A stretch of DNA of 64,000 nucleotides, from contig NZ_CP151102.1 in assembly GCF_038096175.1 (NCBI RefSeq), positions 62,001-126,000 on the forward strand, read 5' to 3'. Below the pieces are notes generated by a model. It saw only the letters and a list, made by a program, of their open reading frames with translations, was not told where the DNA came from and ran no database searches. Positions 51,059 to 60,893 of the stretch are shown piece by piece. Source of the DNA: Nostoc sp. UHCC 0302 (lineage in GTDB: Bacteria > Cyanobacteriota > Cyanobacteriia > Cyanobacteriales > Nostocaceae). The position numbers were made by a program, and so were the translations under genes. The first letter of the stretch is position 1, and the number at the start of each line of letters is the position of its first letter.

Positions 51059-51628
51059 ATGCCGGATAAACCTATTAATAATCGACCCCAAATAAATATT
51101 CGCCTGCACCAAGAACCCCAACTGCTAGACGAAATAAAAAAGGCTGCCAGCGATCGCAACACTACCGCAAGCCAATTCGTTATAGGCGCAATTCTTGCCG
51201 CATTGGGTAAACCAACAACTACCACGCCCACAGACACACCTTCTCTAGAGACAATTCTGGCGGAAGTAGACAAACATCTAGACAGTAAGATAGACAAGCG
51301 ACTGCGGGAGTTTGAGCGGCGATTGCTAGCAGAATATAGACAAAACGATAGACAGCCACCGACAGAAGAAATAATAGAAGATAGACAAGTTATTGAAGAA
51401 GATAGACCAGAAACTAAGCCAAATTATCAGGTAATCCGCGATCGCATTTTAAAATCCTTGAGGGCAAAAGTCGCCACCTCGTCGCCTCAATTTAGAGCCG
51501 CGTCTAGAGCGTTGGATCGGTTTATTTCTGAGCTAGAGGCAGAACCAAACCCACCACAAAACAATGAGGGTATAAAAGCCTGTTTCCAGATGTTAGGAGT
51601 TTCGAGGCTTTTAAGTACCTCCACATAG
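51059..51628 (+). pseudogene. Ribbon-helix-helix plasmid protein, 3' end replaced by IS701 sequence
   Basis: From ATG 51059: PQINIRLHQEPQLLDEIKKA, ASDRNTTASQFVIGAILAAL is an RHH DNA-binding domain (~8-48). A charged coiled linker (TILAEVDKHLDSKIDKRLRE) and a helical segment (FRAASRALDRFISELEAE) follow. After PPQNNE the frame runs into a 5'-truncated IS701 transposase read in another frame, so the native C-terminus is missing. It was possibly a partition or replication regulator. Confidence 0.65.
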
Positions 51629-52842
51629 GCTGTATTTCTGATATAAAACGGAAAACATTACCTGCGATGCCTGCGGCGAGCTTCGCTAACGCTAAAATTG
51701 TAGGGCTAGATAACCACCAAGGATTACACCATTTTTTAACGTCATCACCGTGGTCGATAGAAGAATTAAGGAGCAAGCGATTAGAGTTAATTCTACAGGT
51801 ACTAAAGGGAAGACCAATCATTTTAATTATTGACGAGACAGGAGACAAGAAAAAAGGAACGTCAACTGATTACGTGAAACGTCAATACATAGGAAATTTG
51901 GGAAAAACTGAAAATGGAATTGTTGTAGTGACAGCGTATGGCGTTTTCTGCGGGATGACGTTTCCATTACTGTTTGAAGTATACAAGCCCCGTGAAAGAT
52001 TAAAGCCAGAAGATAAATATCTTACCAAGCCACAAATAGCTTCAATATTGATGAAAAAGTTACAGTCAATGGGTTTTAATTTCAACTTGGTACTTGCAGA
52101 TAGCTTATACGGTGAAAGTGGTAAGAATTTTATTGAAGTATTAGATGAATTAAATTTAAGCTATATAGTTGCAATCCGCTCTAATCATTCTGTGGAGCTA
52201 CTTCCAAGACAGAGAGTTCAAGAGTTAAAGTGGCATAAATTCCAGAGAGTATTCTCTAATCTGGAGACAGAAGAGCGGTTTATTAGAGAGATAATTGCGG
52301 GAAAACGAAAAGAATTGAGGTATTGGGAAATTACAACAGATCCTGAGAATTTACCCGATAACTCTACATGGTATGTCATGAGTAAATATTCTGGTATTAC
52401 ACCAAGGGAAGTTGGAAACTTCTACGGGTTAAGGACTTGGGTAGAATATGGTTTGAAACAAAGTAAAAATGAATTGGGATGGGCTGATTTTCGTTTGACT
52501 CGTTACCCAGATATTGAACGGTGGTGGGAAATTATTTGCAGTACTTATTTAATGGTAAGTCTGCACTCAGAACAGATTCAAGCATCTCCACCAAAACAAG
52601 AGTCCAAATTTGCTTCCCATCCTTGGTGGGATAATGGAAATGGTTGGAAAAATATTCTTAACAATCTCCGTTTGATTATTCAACCTTTTACATTATTTAA
52701 TCTGATATACCCCTGGTTAACGGTTTTTCCTATTCCTCAACTATATTTGGGTTTTACTAAACTCCAATCTATTATTTATAACCTCACCTCTCCAACTTTT
52801 ACTTTCCTGTCTAACCCCGATTTCCATTTTTCCTCTGCATAA
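51568..52842 (+). pseudogene. IS701-family transposase, 5'-truncated, copy 2
   Basis: The frame is open from 51568 (YKSLFPDVRSFEAFKYLHIG), so about the first 18 residues of the transposase are missing compared with the copy at 53615. The catalytic blocks IILIIDETGDKKKGTSTDYV, LVLADSLYGESGKNF and YGLKQSKNELGWADFRLTRY are intact. An SDR of ~21 bp adds MPAASFAN in frame after KTLPA (51664-51692). Confidence 0.85.
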
Positions 52843-52850
52843 AGTGACAA
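51574..52850 (+). mobile_element. IS701-family element, left end missing
   Basis: Left boundary is at or near 51570 where the RHH gene stops matching its own frame; no inverted repeat equal to that of IS701 copy 1 is found there. The right boundary is placed just after the transposase stop and is uncertain. Confidence 0.6.
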
Positions 52851-53147
52851 AAGAGGGCTAAATTTATCCTTGAGAATTTGTACTCGTAGTGTCACAGTAG
52901 TAATTATAGTGTTGGCTTGCTCGTATCAAAGAAAGTATTCCATGAACGAGTAAGCTTTTTCTAACTACGAAATTTTTGGGCAACCCTGCATCATTTCTCC
53001 ATCTGCGATGCCAAAGGCGGTTCGCTTTGCGACCATCGCCTGACTCATACCATGACTGCGGGACTAGGCATTAAAGCTGTAGCCCTTATTCTACATAGCT
53101 TCGAGCTTTTCTTAGTGCCATTCCGATTTGGTCATGGAGGCGATCGC
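52851..53147. other. Intergenic region with an SDR
   Basis: No gene seen. GCGATGCCAAAGGCGGTTCG followed by CTTTGCGACCATCGCC at about 53008-53040 is a small dispersed repeat. The start of the methyltransferase gene has a HIP1 octamer inside its ribosome site (GGAGGCGATCGC-ATG). Confidence 0.5.
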
Positions 53148-53632
53148 ATGACTAAAACAGTAATAGCTGAGTTATCTGCGATACTCGAAAAATTCTTAGA
53201 GAAAGGGGTTAAAGCCTCACAGGATGAATCGGTTGGATGCCTGTATCCGTACATTGAAACTAAAAAGCTACTTGATGGGTCAAAGGTTTTTTATCCACGT
53301 GTGATTGGTGAACGTGACCCAAATAATCCTGAATGTTGGCGATGGGGTTTTAATTGGAAGGAAAAACACAATGGAGTCTGGAAAGGACGAAGTATAGGCT
53401 CAATTCCTCCTGGCGCTGTCCCAATGATTCGTCTAATGCAACAACAGGGGGCAACCAGGGAAGATATTATCGCTTTTATCAAGAGAGCGAAAACTAAAAA
53501 GCCATCACCAAAATTAGATGTCTGCAAAAATTTTGATAACACAAAATTAACGCTCTTTCATCAATCTGGCTAGAGTATAATAAGGAACAAAATACTTAGC
53601 CTTAGAGTTCATCAATGATAGCGCCCAGAAAA

Positions 53633-55467
53633 CCCGGATTTCTCACAAAGCCGGAGAAAAGAGGAGTCAAAAACTGCCAAAATATCTATTGCACATGAAT
53701 TCCAGCAGTTTTAAGCATGACCCCTCAGAAAACAGATTGTATACCGGAACAGTTCAAATTTGAACAAGTTAAATCATGTCCAGTCGTAGTTAATTTCAAG
53801 GGTGAGAGGGTAACATCAGATGCAGGATTGACTTTAATTGCGGAGCTAGACCGAAAAAGAGAAATTACATCGCGAGTAGCAAGATGTTTTAAAGATTACC
53901 GAGATTCCAATAGAATTGACCATTCAGTAGAAAGCCTAATCACGCAGAGAATATATGGTTTGATAATGGGTTATGAAGACTTAAACGACCACGAGGAACT
54001 GCGTCACGATCCAATGTTTATCCTGGCGCTAGGGAAAATAATGGGTTCAGAAAAAGAACTACCAGTCCTAGCAGGTAAAAGCACTTTAAATCGTATCGAA
54101 CACTGTCCAGAAACTGTTGAATCAAGAGCATCAAGTCGATATCATCGCATTGGACATGATGCAGAAGCTATAGAGAAATTATTAGTTGAAATATTTTTAG
54201 AATCCTACTCCAAAGCACCACGACAGATAATTTTAGACTTGGACGTGACTGATGATTTAGTGCATGGCAATCAAGAAGAAGTGTTTTTTAACCCTTATTA
54301 TAGAGGATATTGTTATGCTCCACTTTATATTTTCTGCGGTAAACATTTAATTGCAGCAAAGCTTCGTGCTTCTAATGTAGATCCAGCGTCGGGTGCATTA
54401 TCAGAATTGCAACGAGTAATAAAACTAATACGTTTACGTTGGGATAATGTGAAAATTATTGTACGTGGAGATAGTGCGTATTCGAGAGAAGATATTATGA
54501 GTTGGTGTGAATCTCAAGTTGGAGTAGATTATGTCTTTGGGTTAGCCCAGAATAGTCGGTTAATTCAACTATCCCAACCAACCCAATACCGGGCTTATCT
54601 TGAATATTCGCAAAAACTGGAAACTGTAGTAGAGTTTTTTGAAACTTTATTTACTCCGTCAGATGACTTGAAAAAACAAGCAGCAGCCTTTGTTGATAAC
54701 TCAGTTTGGTATTGTTCGCTTGATTATAAAACTTTAAAATCTTGGAGCCGTAATCGCCGTGTTGTCTCAAAAATTGAGTATAGTAAGTCAGGGGTAAGTA
54801 CTCGTTTTGTTGTCACTTCACTCCCTACTAAATTAGTGCCTCCAGGACGACTTTATACCCAGAAGTATTGCCCACGAGGTGATATGGAGAATCGTTTAAA
54901 AGAACAGAAGTTATCACTAAAAAGTGATAGAACTAGTACTCATACATTTGCTGGAAATCAACTACGTCTGTGGTTTTCTTCTGTTGCTTATATTTTGATA
55001 AACGCTCTCCGAGAGCAATGTTTAACAACAAGCGAACTCAAAAATGCTACTGTTGGAACTGTTCGTACAAAGTTACTGAAATTGGGAGCCGTTATTACTG
55101 TTAATAGCCGATATATTTTAATCGCTATTAGTAGAGATTGTCCATACAAGAATATTTTTGCAACAGCTTACAGCTATTTATCTCGGCTAAACTGTTCTGG
55201 TTGATTTTCAGCTAATTGGAATTATAGTTATTAGCTTTAACTTGGGTAGATTTCATTGATTTAACCCTAGCTTTAGGCTGTCTATTTATCATTTTCAATA
55301 ATCTTTGCTTTAGTATTTATTGTTTAGAATGTATCATATTTGTCTTTGTAGTTTCGGTTTACACGTTGTCATAATCTGTTGTTGATTATAGTTTAGTGTT
55401 GTATAAAATAATTTACTTTAAGTTTTACTCATCTCAATGATTTTTTCTCACTTGTGAGAAATCCGGG
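53633..55467 (+). mobile_element. IS1380-family element (1835 bp)
   Basis: Ends CCCGGATTTCTCACAA (left) and its inverted copy CTTGTGAGAAATCCGGG (right), flanked by AAAA (53629-53632 and 55468-55471). It is inserted six codons into the IS701 transposase gene. Confidence 0.9.
53717..55204 (+). CDS. IS1380-family transposase (intact)
   Basis: 495 residues. QVKSCPVVVNFKGERVTSDA and LTLIAELDRKREIT are the typical IS1380 start, QIILDLDVTDDLVHGNQEEV carries the first catalytic Asp, KIIVRGDSAYSREDIMSWCE the second, and MENRLKEQKLSLKSDRTSTH the Glu. Full length for the family with no defect, so potentially active. Confidence 0.92.
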   Translation: MTPQKTDCIPEQFKFEQVKSCPVVVNFKGERVTSDAGLTLIAELDRKREITSRVARCFKDYRDSNRIDHSVESLITQRIYGLIMGYEDLNDHEELRHDPMFILALGKIMGSEKELPVLAGKSTLNRIEHCPETVESRASSRYHRIGHDAEAIEKLLVEIFLESYSKAPRQIILDLDVTDDLVHGNQEEVFFNPYYRGYCYAPLYIFCGKHLIAAKLRASNVDPASGALSELQRVIKLIRLRWDNVKIIVRGDSAYSREDIMSWCESQVGVDYVFGLAQNSRLIQLSQPTQYRAYLEYSQKLETVVEFFETLFTPSDDLKKQAAAFVDNSVWYCSLDYKTLKSWSRNRRVVSKIEYSKSGVSTRFVVTSLPTKLVPPGRLYTQKYCPRGDMENRLKEQKLSLKSDRTSTHTFAGNQLRLWFSSVAYILINALREQCLTTSELKNATVGTVRTKLLKLGAVITVNSRYILIAISRDCPYKNIFATAYSYLSRLNCSG

Positions 55468-57598
55468 AAAACCAGTCAACACTGTCCGCTTCGTGGATGA
55501 TTACTGTGCTGAATACCAAGATATATTCCCAGAAGTGAGAAGTTTTGAGAGTTTTAAATATCTTCATTTGGGAATGATATCGGAAATTAAACGAAAATCC
55601 TTACCAGCAATTGCTAAGGTTGTAGGCTTAGATAACGAACAATCTTTACACCATTTTTTAACTGATTCACCTTGGGATACCAAACTTCTGGAAAGCCGGA
55701 GATTGTCTCTAACATTATCAATGTTAAAAGGAGAATCATTTATCTTAGTAATAGATGAGACCGGAGACAAAAAGAAAGGACACAGTACGGATTATGTATC
55801 AAGACAATATATCGGGAATTTGGGGAAAGTAGAAAATGGTCTAGTATCAGTCAATGCGTATGGAATTTTCGGAACAATAGTTTTTCCTTTAATTTTTAAA
55901 ATTTTTAAACCAAAATCAACACTTAAAGAAGGAGATATATATAAAACCAAACCAGAATTAGCAGTAGAAATCATTAGCGAATTACGAGAATTAGGATTTA
56001 ATTTCGATATAGTTTTAGCAGATTGCTTATATGGAGAGAGTAAGACTTTTCGCACAATTTTAGAGAAATGTGAATTAAATTATGTAGTAGCAGTACGTAG
56101 TAATCATCAGGCATGGGCAGAGTTGGGAGAAGTGGAATTCAGTGGCTGGCATACGTTTGAGCGCATATTTTCTAATGGAAAAGAGCAAACTTACTACATT
56201 CAAGAGATTATCTGCCAAGGCTGGGAAGATATTAGATATTGGAAGATTACTAAAGATATATTGAAAGAACGAAAAAATACAACCTGGTATTTGATGACTA
56301 ATCTATCAGGAGAAATTCAACAGACAGTTGGCAATACCTATGGATTTCGTAATTGGATTGAATATGGTATCAAACAAGCTAAAAATGAATTAGGTTGGGC
56401 AGATTTTCGTTTAACTGATTATCAGCAGATCCAAAGATGGTGGGAGACTGTTTGTTGTGTATATTTAATGGTAAGCTGGCACGCTATCGAACGAGATTTA
56501 GCGCAGCATTTCTCAAACAGATAACAAAAATATTCCCCCAGTATCTAACAAAGAGCCTGAAGTTTATAGCCGACATAAATGGTGGGATTTCACTCTGGGA
56601 TGGAAATCAACTTTAAACAACTTGCATTTGATTATTCAGCCCTATATATTTTTAAATTTGCTCAAGCCTTGGTTAAATATTTTTAATATTCCTCTTTTAG
56701 AACACGAGTTTTTGTCATTACAAAATATCATGAACCAATTTCGTGGCTACATTACACTTAACTCTGGATAATTTTAAAACACATTTTTTTTAGCGAGAGT
56801 GATGAAAGAGCGTTAAAACCAATACTTCCAGATGATGCCCCGATCGCCGTAGTACTTTTCGCAGGTGGCGGTGGAATAGAAGCGGGGATGGTCGAAGCCG
56901 GAATTCGTCCAGTCATCGCGGTGGAATTCGACCCGACTAAACCAGAACTGAGCCGGGCGATCGCCAAAACCCATCATCGTAACTTCAACGAGTATGGCTG
57001 TAGAATAATCCAGCTAACAGTTCAAGAAGTAGCGCGGTTAGGATTCATAGGGTTTCCGCGATACCCCGACTATCTCCATGCTTCCCCGGTGTGCGCCAAC
57101 TTCAGCCAAGCCCACACTGCCAAAGCGGGTAAGGGCATTGAAACGGTTGACGATCTGACGGCGGCATTAGCTGTGGCAGAAGCCATCCGACAGTTGCAGC
57201 CACGGGTGTTCACTCTCGAAAATGTTCCACACTATCAGAACAGTCAGAGTTTCAGTATTATTCTGTCAGCTTTGGAACTTGAGGGGTACTCAGTTGATTA
57301 CAGCGTGATCAACATGGACAAATTCGGACTACCCCAAGCGCGTCGGCGGTTAGTTCTGGTTGCCAGTAGGGGTTGTCGTGTTGCACTACCCGCTCACAGA
57401 AAACAAATAGGGTGGTATGAGGTGATCGCTCACCTCATCCCCACCATGACCGATTCCCAACTACTCCCCAAACAACGGCAAGCGGTAGAACAATTTCTGA
57501 TGGCTAACGAACCAACGCCATTGCTAATACAGAGAGTTGGGGGACGTACAGAGTCAAAGTATAAACCTGCACACTTGCCCTGTAACACTATCTTACGA

Positions 57599-59218
57599 CA
57601 TCGGTGAGAGGTTAGAATAAAGTAAATTTTGTCAATCAGTTAAAATACTCAAAAAAACTTTAATGAAAATGATAATCGTGCGTGGGGGAGGGGAAGGAGG
57701 CGAGCGACACTCGCCTCCTTCCTCTCTATTTGATTATCATTATCTATAAGTTTTTAACGGCTAAAATGTGAGGCAAAAAAGTATTGTAACGAGAGAATAA
57801 ATTTTTCAAAAGTGAGTTTCATTATTATTGTAAATTCAGTAATCAAATGCGGTAATGAAAAGTGCTTGTTGACTACTATGCCCAAAGCTGCAAAACGAAA
57901 CTCCGACCACGCGCAAAAGCATAATACTCCTACCATAGATAATGAAGCGATTGCGTCGCATTTAGAAGAGTTACTAACTCCAGCTATCTTTGCTCAACAA
58001 AAATACTATAAGCAGTTAGGTTTACGAGATAGAATTATCAACCTATCCTTCATGGTAGCAGCAGTATTAACTTTATTGTGGCGACAAGTTCCTGGAGTTC
58101 AAGAATTAACAAGGCTTTTAGCAAGAGAAGATTTATTGTGGTGTCGTTCTAGAATAATTGCTCAACAATCTCTTTCTGAAAGATTTTTAGTATTCCCATC
58201 TGAATTATTTGAGCGAGTATTTAAAGATTTACTACCTCAGTTACAACTTAATTGGCAACGACGGCTGAAGCGACCACTTCCTGATAGTGTTAAATTTGCA
58301 CTTCTTAATTTTGAACGAATTTGGATAGCTGACGGGTCTACATTAGAAGCCTTATTCCGAAAGCTAAAAAGCCTAGAAGACTTGAAAACAGGTCAATTAG
58401 CAGGAAAGATTTGTACAGTTATTGATTTAGTCAATCGCTTACCTATTGAAGTTTGGTTTCACACTAATCCTGCTGCATCAGAAACTAACTTTGAAGCTCC
58501 ATTGCTGAAACTACTACCTGCTAAAACTCTGATCTTACTTGATAGAGGTTTTTATCATTTCCACTTTTTACAACAACTCATTAACCAAGAAGTTCATTTT
58601 ATTACTCGTTTAAAAGCCAAAGCATCTATTAAGTACTTAAAAATTTTCAGCTATGACCATTCAGTTAAAGACCGATTGATTCAACTTGGAACTGTTCGTC
58701 GTGGTGCACCAGTGCTTACTTTACGTTTAATAGAAATTAAGGTTGGTAAAACTAGCTATTCTTATATTACTTCTGTCCTCGACCCACAAATCTTACCTCC
58801 TTACGTTGTCGCAGATTTATATCGCCGAAGATGGAGAGTTGAAGAAGCTTTTTACGTGGTCAAGCGTTTATTGGGACTGTCATATTTATGGACTGGTTCT
58901 ATTAATGGTGTGAAGTTACAAGTGTGGGCAACTTGGCTCTTTTATGCAGTATTGGTTGACTTGGGAGATGCGGTTGCAGACGAATTATCTTTGCCATTTG
59001 ACCGCATTTCTTTAGAGATGATTTTTCGTGGTTTATATCATTTTAGTGTCGCCTATGATAAAGGTAAGGCGGATGACCCAATTAAGTACTTCGCTGCCAA
59101 AGAAAATCAAGATTTAGGAGTAGTTAAAGCCCTGCGAAAACCAGTCTCCAAGCTGGATTTATCGCCTTTTCCCGCACCCTCTTGACAAAAGTGCAATCAC
59201 TCTAACCTCTCACTGATG
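57599..59218 (+). mobile_element. IS4-family element (1620 bp), 9-bp target duplication
   Basis: Ends CATCGGTGAGAGGTTAGA (left) and reversed CATCAGTGAGAGGTTAGA (right), one mismatch in 18. ATCTTACGA is duplicated at 57590-57598 and 59219-59227. It contains a strong hairpin (GGAAGGAGGCGAG / CTCGCCTCCTTCC, ~57692-57721) before the transposase, probably shielding it from read-through. Confidence 0.95.
57878..59185 (+). CDS. IS4-family transposase (intact)
   Basis: 435 residues from ATG 57878 (MPKAAKRNSDHAQKHNTPTI); an upstream GTG extension is possible. RIWIADGSTLEALFRKLKSL holds the first Asp, LILLDRGFYHFHFL the second, and YRRRWRVEEAFYVVKRLLGL is the Y-R-E-K signature of IS4. No disruption. 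Confidence 0.92.
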   Translation: MPKAAKRNSDHAQKHNTPTIDNEAIASHLEELLTPAIFAQQKYYKQLGLRDRIINLSFMVAAVLTLLWRQVPGVQELTRLLAREDLLWCRSRIIAQQSLSERFLVFPSELFERVFKDLLPQLQLNWQRRLKRPLPDSVKFALLNFERIWIADGSTLEALFRKLKSLEDLKTGQLAGKICTVIDLVNRLPIEVWFHTNPAASETNFEAPLLKLLPAKTLILLDRGFYHFHFLQQLINQEVHFITRLKAKASIKYLKIFSYDHSVKDRLIQLGTVRRGAPVLTLRLIEIKVGKTSYSYITSVLDPQILPPYVVADLYRRRWRVEEAFYVVKRLLGLSYLWTGSINGVKLQVWATWLFYAVLVDLGDAVADELSLPFDRISLEMIFRGLYHFSVAYDKGKADDPIKYFAAKENQDLGVVKALRKPVSKLDLSPFPAPS

Positions 59219-59466
59219 ATCTTACGATCACATTTCACCGACCACAAAGGCTGTAACCGTAGTAAGTTCGCTGATATCTGGTTGCCGGATGGTACAGTCA
59301 AATCCTTGTCTATTGAAGGGGCTGCAATCTTGCAAGGGTTTCCCAGTTGGTACGAGTTCCCCCAAGAGGCAGCAACGGCCGGGTCAATTATTGGATATTC
59401 TGTGCCTCCCAGTTTTGCAACTCAATTATTTATATCTGTACAGAGCAAATTATTAGGAGCGATCGC

Positions 59467-59961
59467 ATGACTAACCTTGTCCACGACTTAGAACAGTGCT
59501 GGTACATTTCACCACCCTGGGGTCAACGAATCCCGCCGTTACTGATAAGTTTGCTTGAGCGGGTGTACGTCAAGAGAGTCAAAGCATTCGGTTACTGCTG
59601 CGGTGTCGAGTGGTCACAACACGCTTGGAAATACGAAATCTTCACGGGTAATGACAATATTACTGTTTGGGGTAGCGAACTCATTGGTACAGGTAACTTG
59701 CAACCGATTACTAGAGAAAAGCCTGTGTTTCGCCTGGGTGAGTTGGTCGAGTTTCGATTTCATGGTGATGGGCCAACAATTCGCATTGTCCAGGGCATAC
59801 ATCTGATCAACGATTCTTGGTTCTACACGATTGAATGGATGTCCCCTGGCATCTCGGAAAAAGGCGACGAGGTTTTCACGTCAGCAGATGCGATCGCCCT
59901 TGGCGGGGCTTCGCCCATCGCACGGGTGAGTGACTATGACTTGGAGCGGGTGCGATTATGA
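59467..59961 (+). CDS. DUF1392-like hypothetical protein
   Basis: 164 residues. The start is fixed by GGAGCGATCGC-ATG, a ribosome site containing a HIP1 octamer, as at 53148. LEQCWYISPPWGQRIPPLLI opens it, and a beta-rich centre (FRLGELVEFRFHGDGPTIRI, WFYTIEWMSPG) looks like an SH3-type barrel. An SDR (GCGATCGCCCTTGGCGGGGC) near 59892-59922 adds residues ALGGASPIA in frame close to the C-terminus. This matches what I know of Anabaena/Nostoc DUF1392 proteins; function unknown. Its stop overlaps the next start (ATGA). Confidence 0.6.
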   Translation: MTNLVHDLEQCWYISPPWGQRIPPLLISLLERVYVKRVKAFGYCCGVEWSQHAWKYEIFTGNDNITVWGSELIGTGNLQPITREKPVFRLGELVEFRFHGDGPTIRIVQGIHLINDSWFYTIEWMSPGISEKGDEVFTSADAIALGGASPIARVSDYDLERVRL

Positions 59962-60092
59962 CAGTGTTCACCTCATTCTATCGTGGCGAAATCCGAGGCG
60001 AAGGGATCTCAATTTCTCTGTATCCTCTCAAAAACTGGAGAGGCAAGCACCTTCCCCTATTCGCGCCAACTCCAAAATTCCTGAAATGGTAG
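59958..60092 (+). pseudogene. 5' fragment of a DUF488-like gene
   Basis: MTVFTSFYRGEIRGEGISIS, LYPLKNWRGKHLPLFAPTPK then FLKW and stop. It matches the N-terminal region that is missing from the related gene at 62328 and shares KHLPLFAPTP with it. The frame is cut by TAG where the relative reads Trp. Start coupled to the DUF1392-like gene. Confidence 0.75.
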
Positions 60093-60325
60093 AAAGGCTC
60101 TACCAAAGATGCCGAAGCTGAAAAGATCGGTCTTTCACTTTCTGCGGTACATCTGCCGTTCTCAGGTCAAAAAGAGTTTTATCTTGTTTTGGAGTTAGAA
60201 ATACCCTTAACCCTGTTCTGTCACTTTCGGAAAACAATAATAGCAGCTAAACATTGGAACCTTTATCTAATCAAACTTTGAGCCTTTCTTTTCTAATACA
60301 AATTAAATTTTCTAGCCAAAAGCTG

Positions 60326-60364
60326 AAAAGCCAATCTCTGAAAGCCTTTCAGAGATTGGCTTTT
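60326..60364 (+). terminator. Strong intrinsic terminator
   Basis: AAAAGCCAATCTCTGAAAG is followed almost directly by its reverse complement, giving a ~17-bp stem with a tiny loop and a TTTT end. It works in either direction and would isolate the ricin-lectin gene from upstream transcription. Confidence 0.8.
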
Positions 60365-60580
60365 CCCAGTTTGACATAACAGGGTTAAACCGCTGCCCAT
60401 GTCACTGTTACCGTAGTAAATGGGTTATGCATATTTATATTTACACAATTTGGTTTTTCACCTTGTTTTACTTAAATAAATTTACTTAACCTATCTCTGC
60501 TATCAAATGTAGTAATCAACACATTATAAAATTACCATAAAGCAACTATGCTGTTAAATGAAGGTTTCTTAAATGTTACC

Positions 60581-60602
60581 TTAACTGTCTTAACTGTCCT
60601 TG
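60581..60602 (+). promoter_or_regulatory. TTAACTGTC tandem element, site 5 (upstream of ricin-lectin gene)
   Basis: Two exact units (60581-60589, 60590-60598) followed by CTTGCATCC. The same CTTGCATC extension is seen at site 2. The start codon is ~290 bp downstream. Confidence 0.7.
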
Positions 60603-60893
60603 CATCCTCATTCAGATTCTGAGAAATTAAAGACTGTAAATCCTGCTCCTAAACATTTCAAACGGTTTTTAATCCTGACTAAAGTCAAGCTAGACGCTTC
60701 AAGTCAGCGACTATATACGCTGCTCACAGCAATCTCCTAGCTATTCTTTTTTCTCTAAAACCATTTGCCGTAGCAATGTTACGTCTTAGATAAGTGTCTT
60801 GTAGCAAAATATTGTGCTGATATCTCTGCACATTTCCGGTAAGGGAAAAGCTACATTTATATCCACATTTCTGTAATTGAGAAAGTTTAAGCT

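Larger units (their letters stand above)
53615..56771 (+). pseudogene. IS701 transposase, copy 1 (interrupted by IS1380, then frameshifted)
   Basis: ATG at 53615 gives MIAPRK and, after removal of 53633-55467 and one AAAA, continues PVNTVRFVDDYCAEYQDIFP ... SFILVIDETGDKKKGHSTDY ... IVLADCLYGESKTF ... IEYGIKQAKNELGWADFRLT. The main frame stops at 56524 (HFSNR); the remaining C-terminal codons (KWWDFTLGWKSTLNNLHLII ...) lie in another frame up to 56771. Confidence 0.9.
53551..56812 (+). mobile_element. IS701-family element, copy 1, with an IS1380 element nested in it
   Basis: Ends CGCTCTTTCATCAATCTGGC (left) and, reversed, CGCTCTTTCATCACTCTCGC (right), flanked by TTAA at 53547-53550 and 56813-56816. 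Without the nested element it is about 1.42 kb, a normal size. Confidence 0.9.
53148..59470 (+). pseudogene. C5-cytosine DNA methyltransferase split by three transposons
   Basis: Exon-like pieces are 53148-53550, 56817-57598 and 59228-59470. Removing IS701 (with IS1380 inside it) plus one TTAA, and the IS4 element plus one ATCTTACGA, restores 475 uninterrupted codons. The first ~130 residues (MTKTVIAELSAILEKFLEKG ... WGFNWKEKHNGVWKGRSIGS) are an extra N-terminal domain. Then come motif I VVLFAGGGGIEAGMVEAG, motif IV ASPVCANFSQ with the catalytic Cys, motif VI FTLENVP, motif VIII PQARRRLVLV, and the C-terminal motifs (IEGAAILQGFPSWYEF, GYSVPPSFA). It would methylate cytosine in DNA; no partner endonuclease is seen. 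Now inactive. Confidence 0.92.
60093..60893. other. 800-bp intergenic region with terminator and tandem element 5
   Basis: Holds the strong hairpin at 60326-60364 and the TTAACTGTC element at 60581. No gene seen. The ~290 bp between the element and the ATG at 60894 are AT-rich. Confidence 0.5.

Noticed and set aside
60581-60893. Site 5 as the promoter of the ricin-lectin gene
   Set aside because: Distance to the start (~290 bp) is long and no -10/-35 pair is convincing; kept as a regulatory element, not a promoter.
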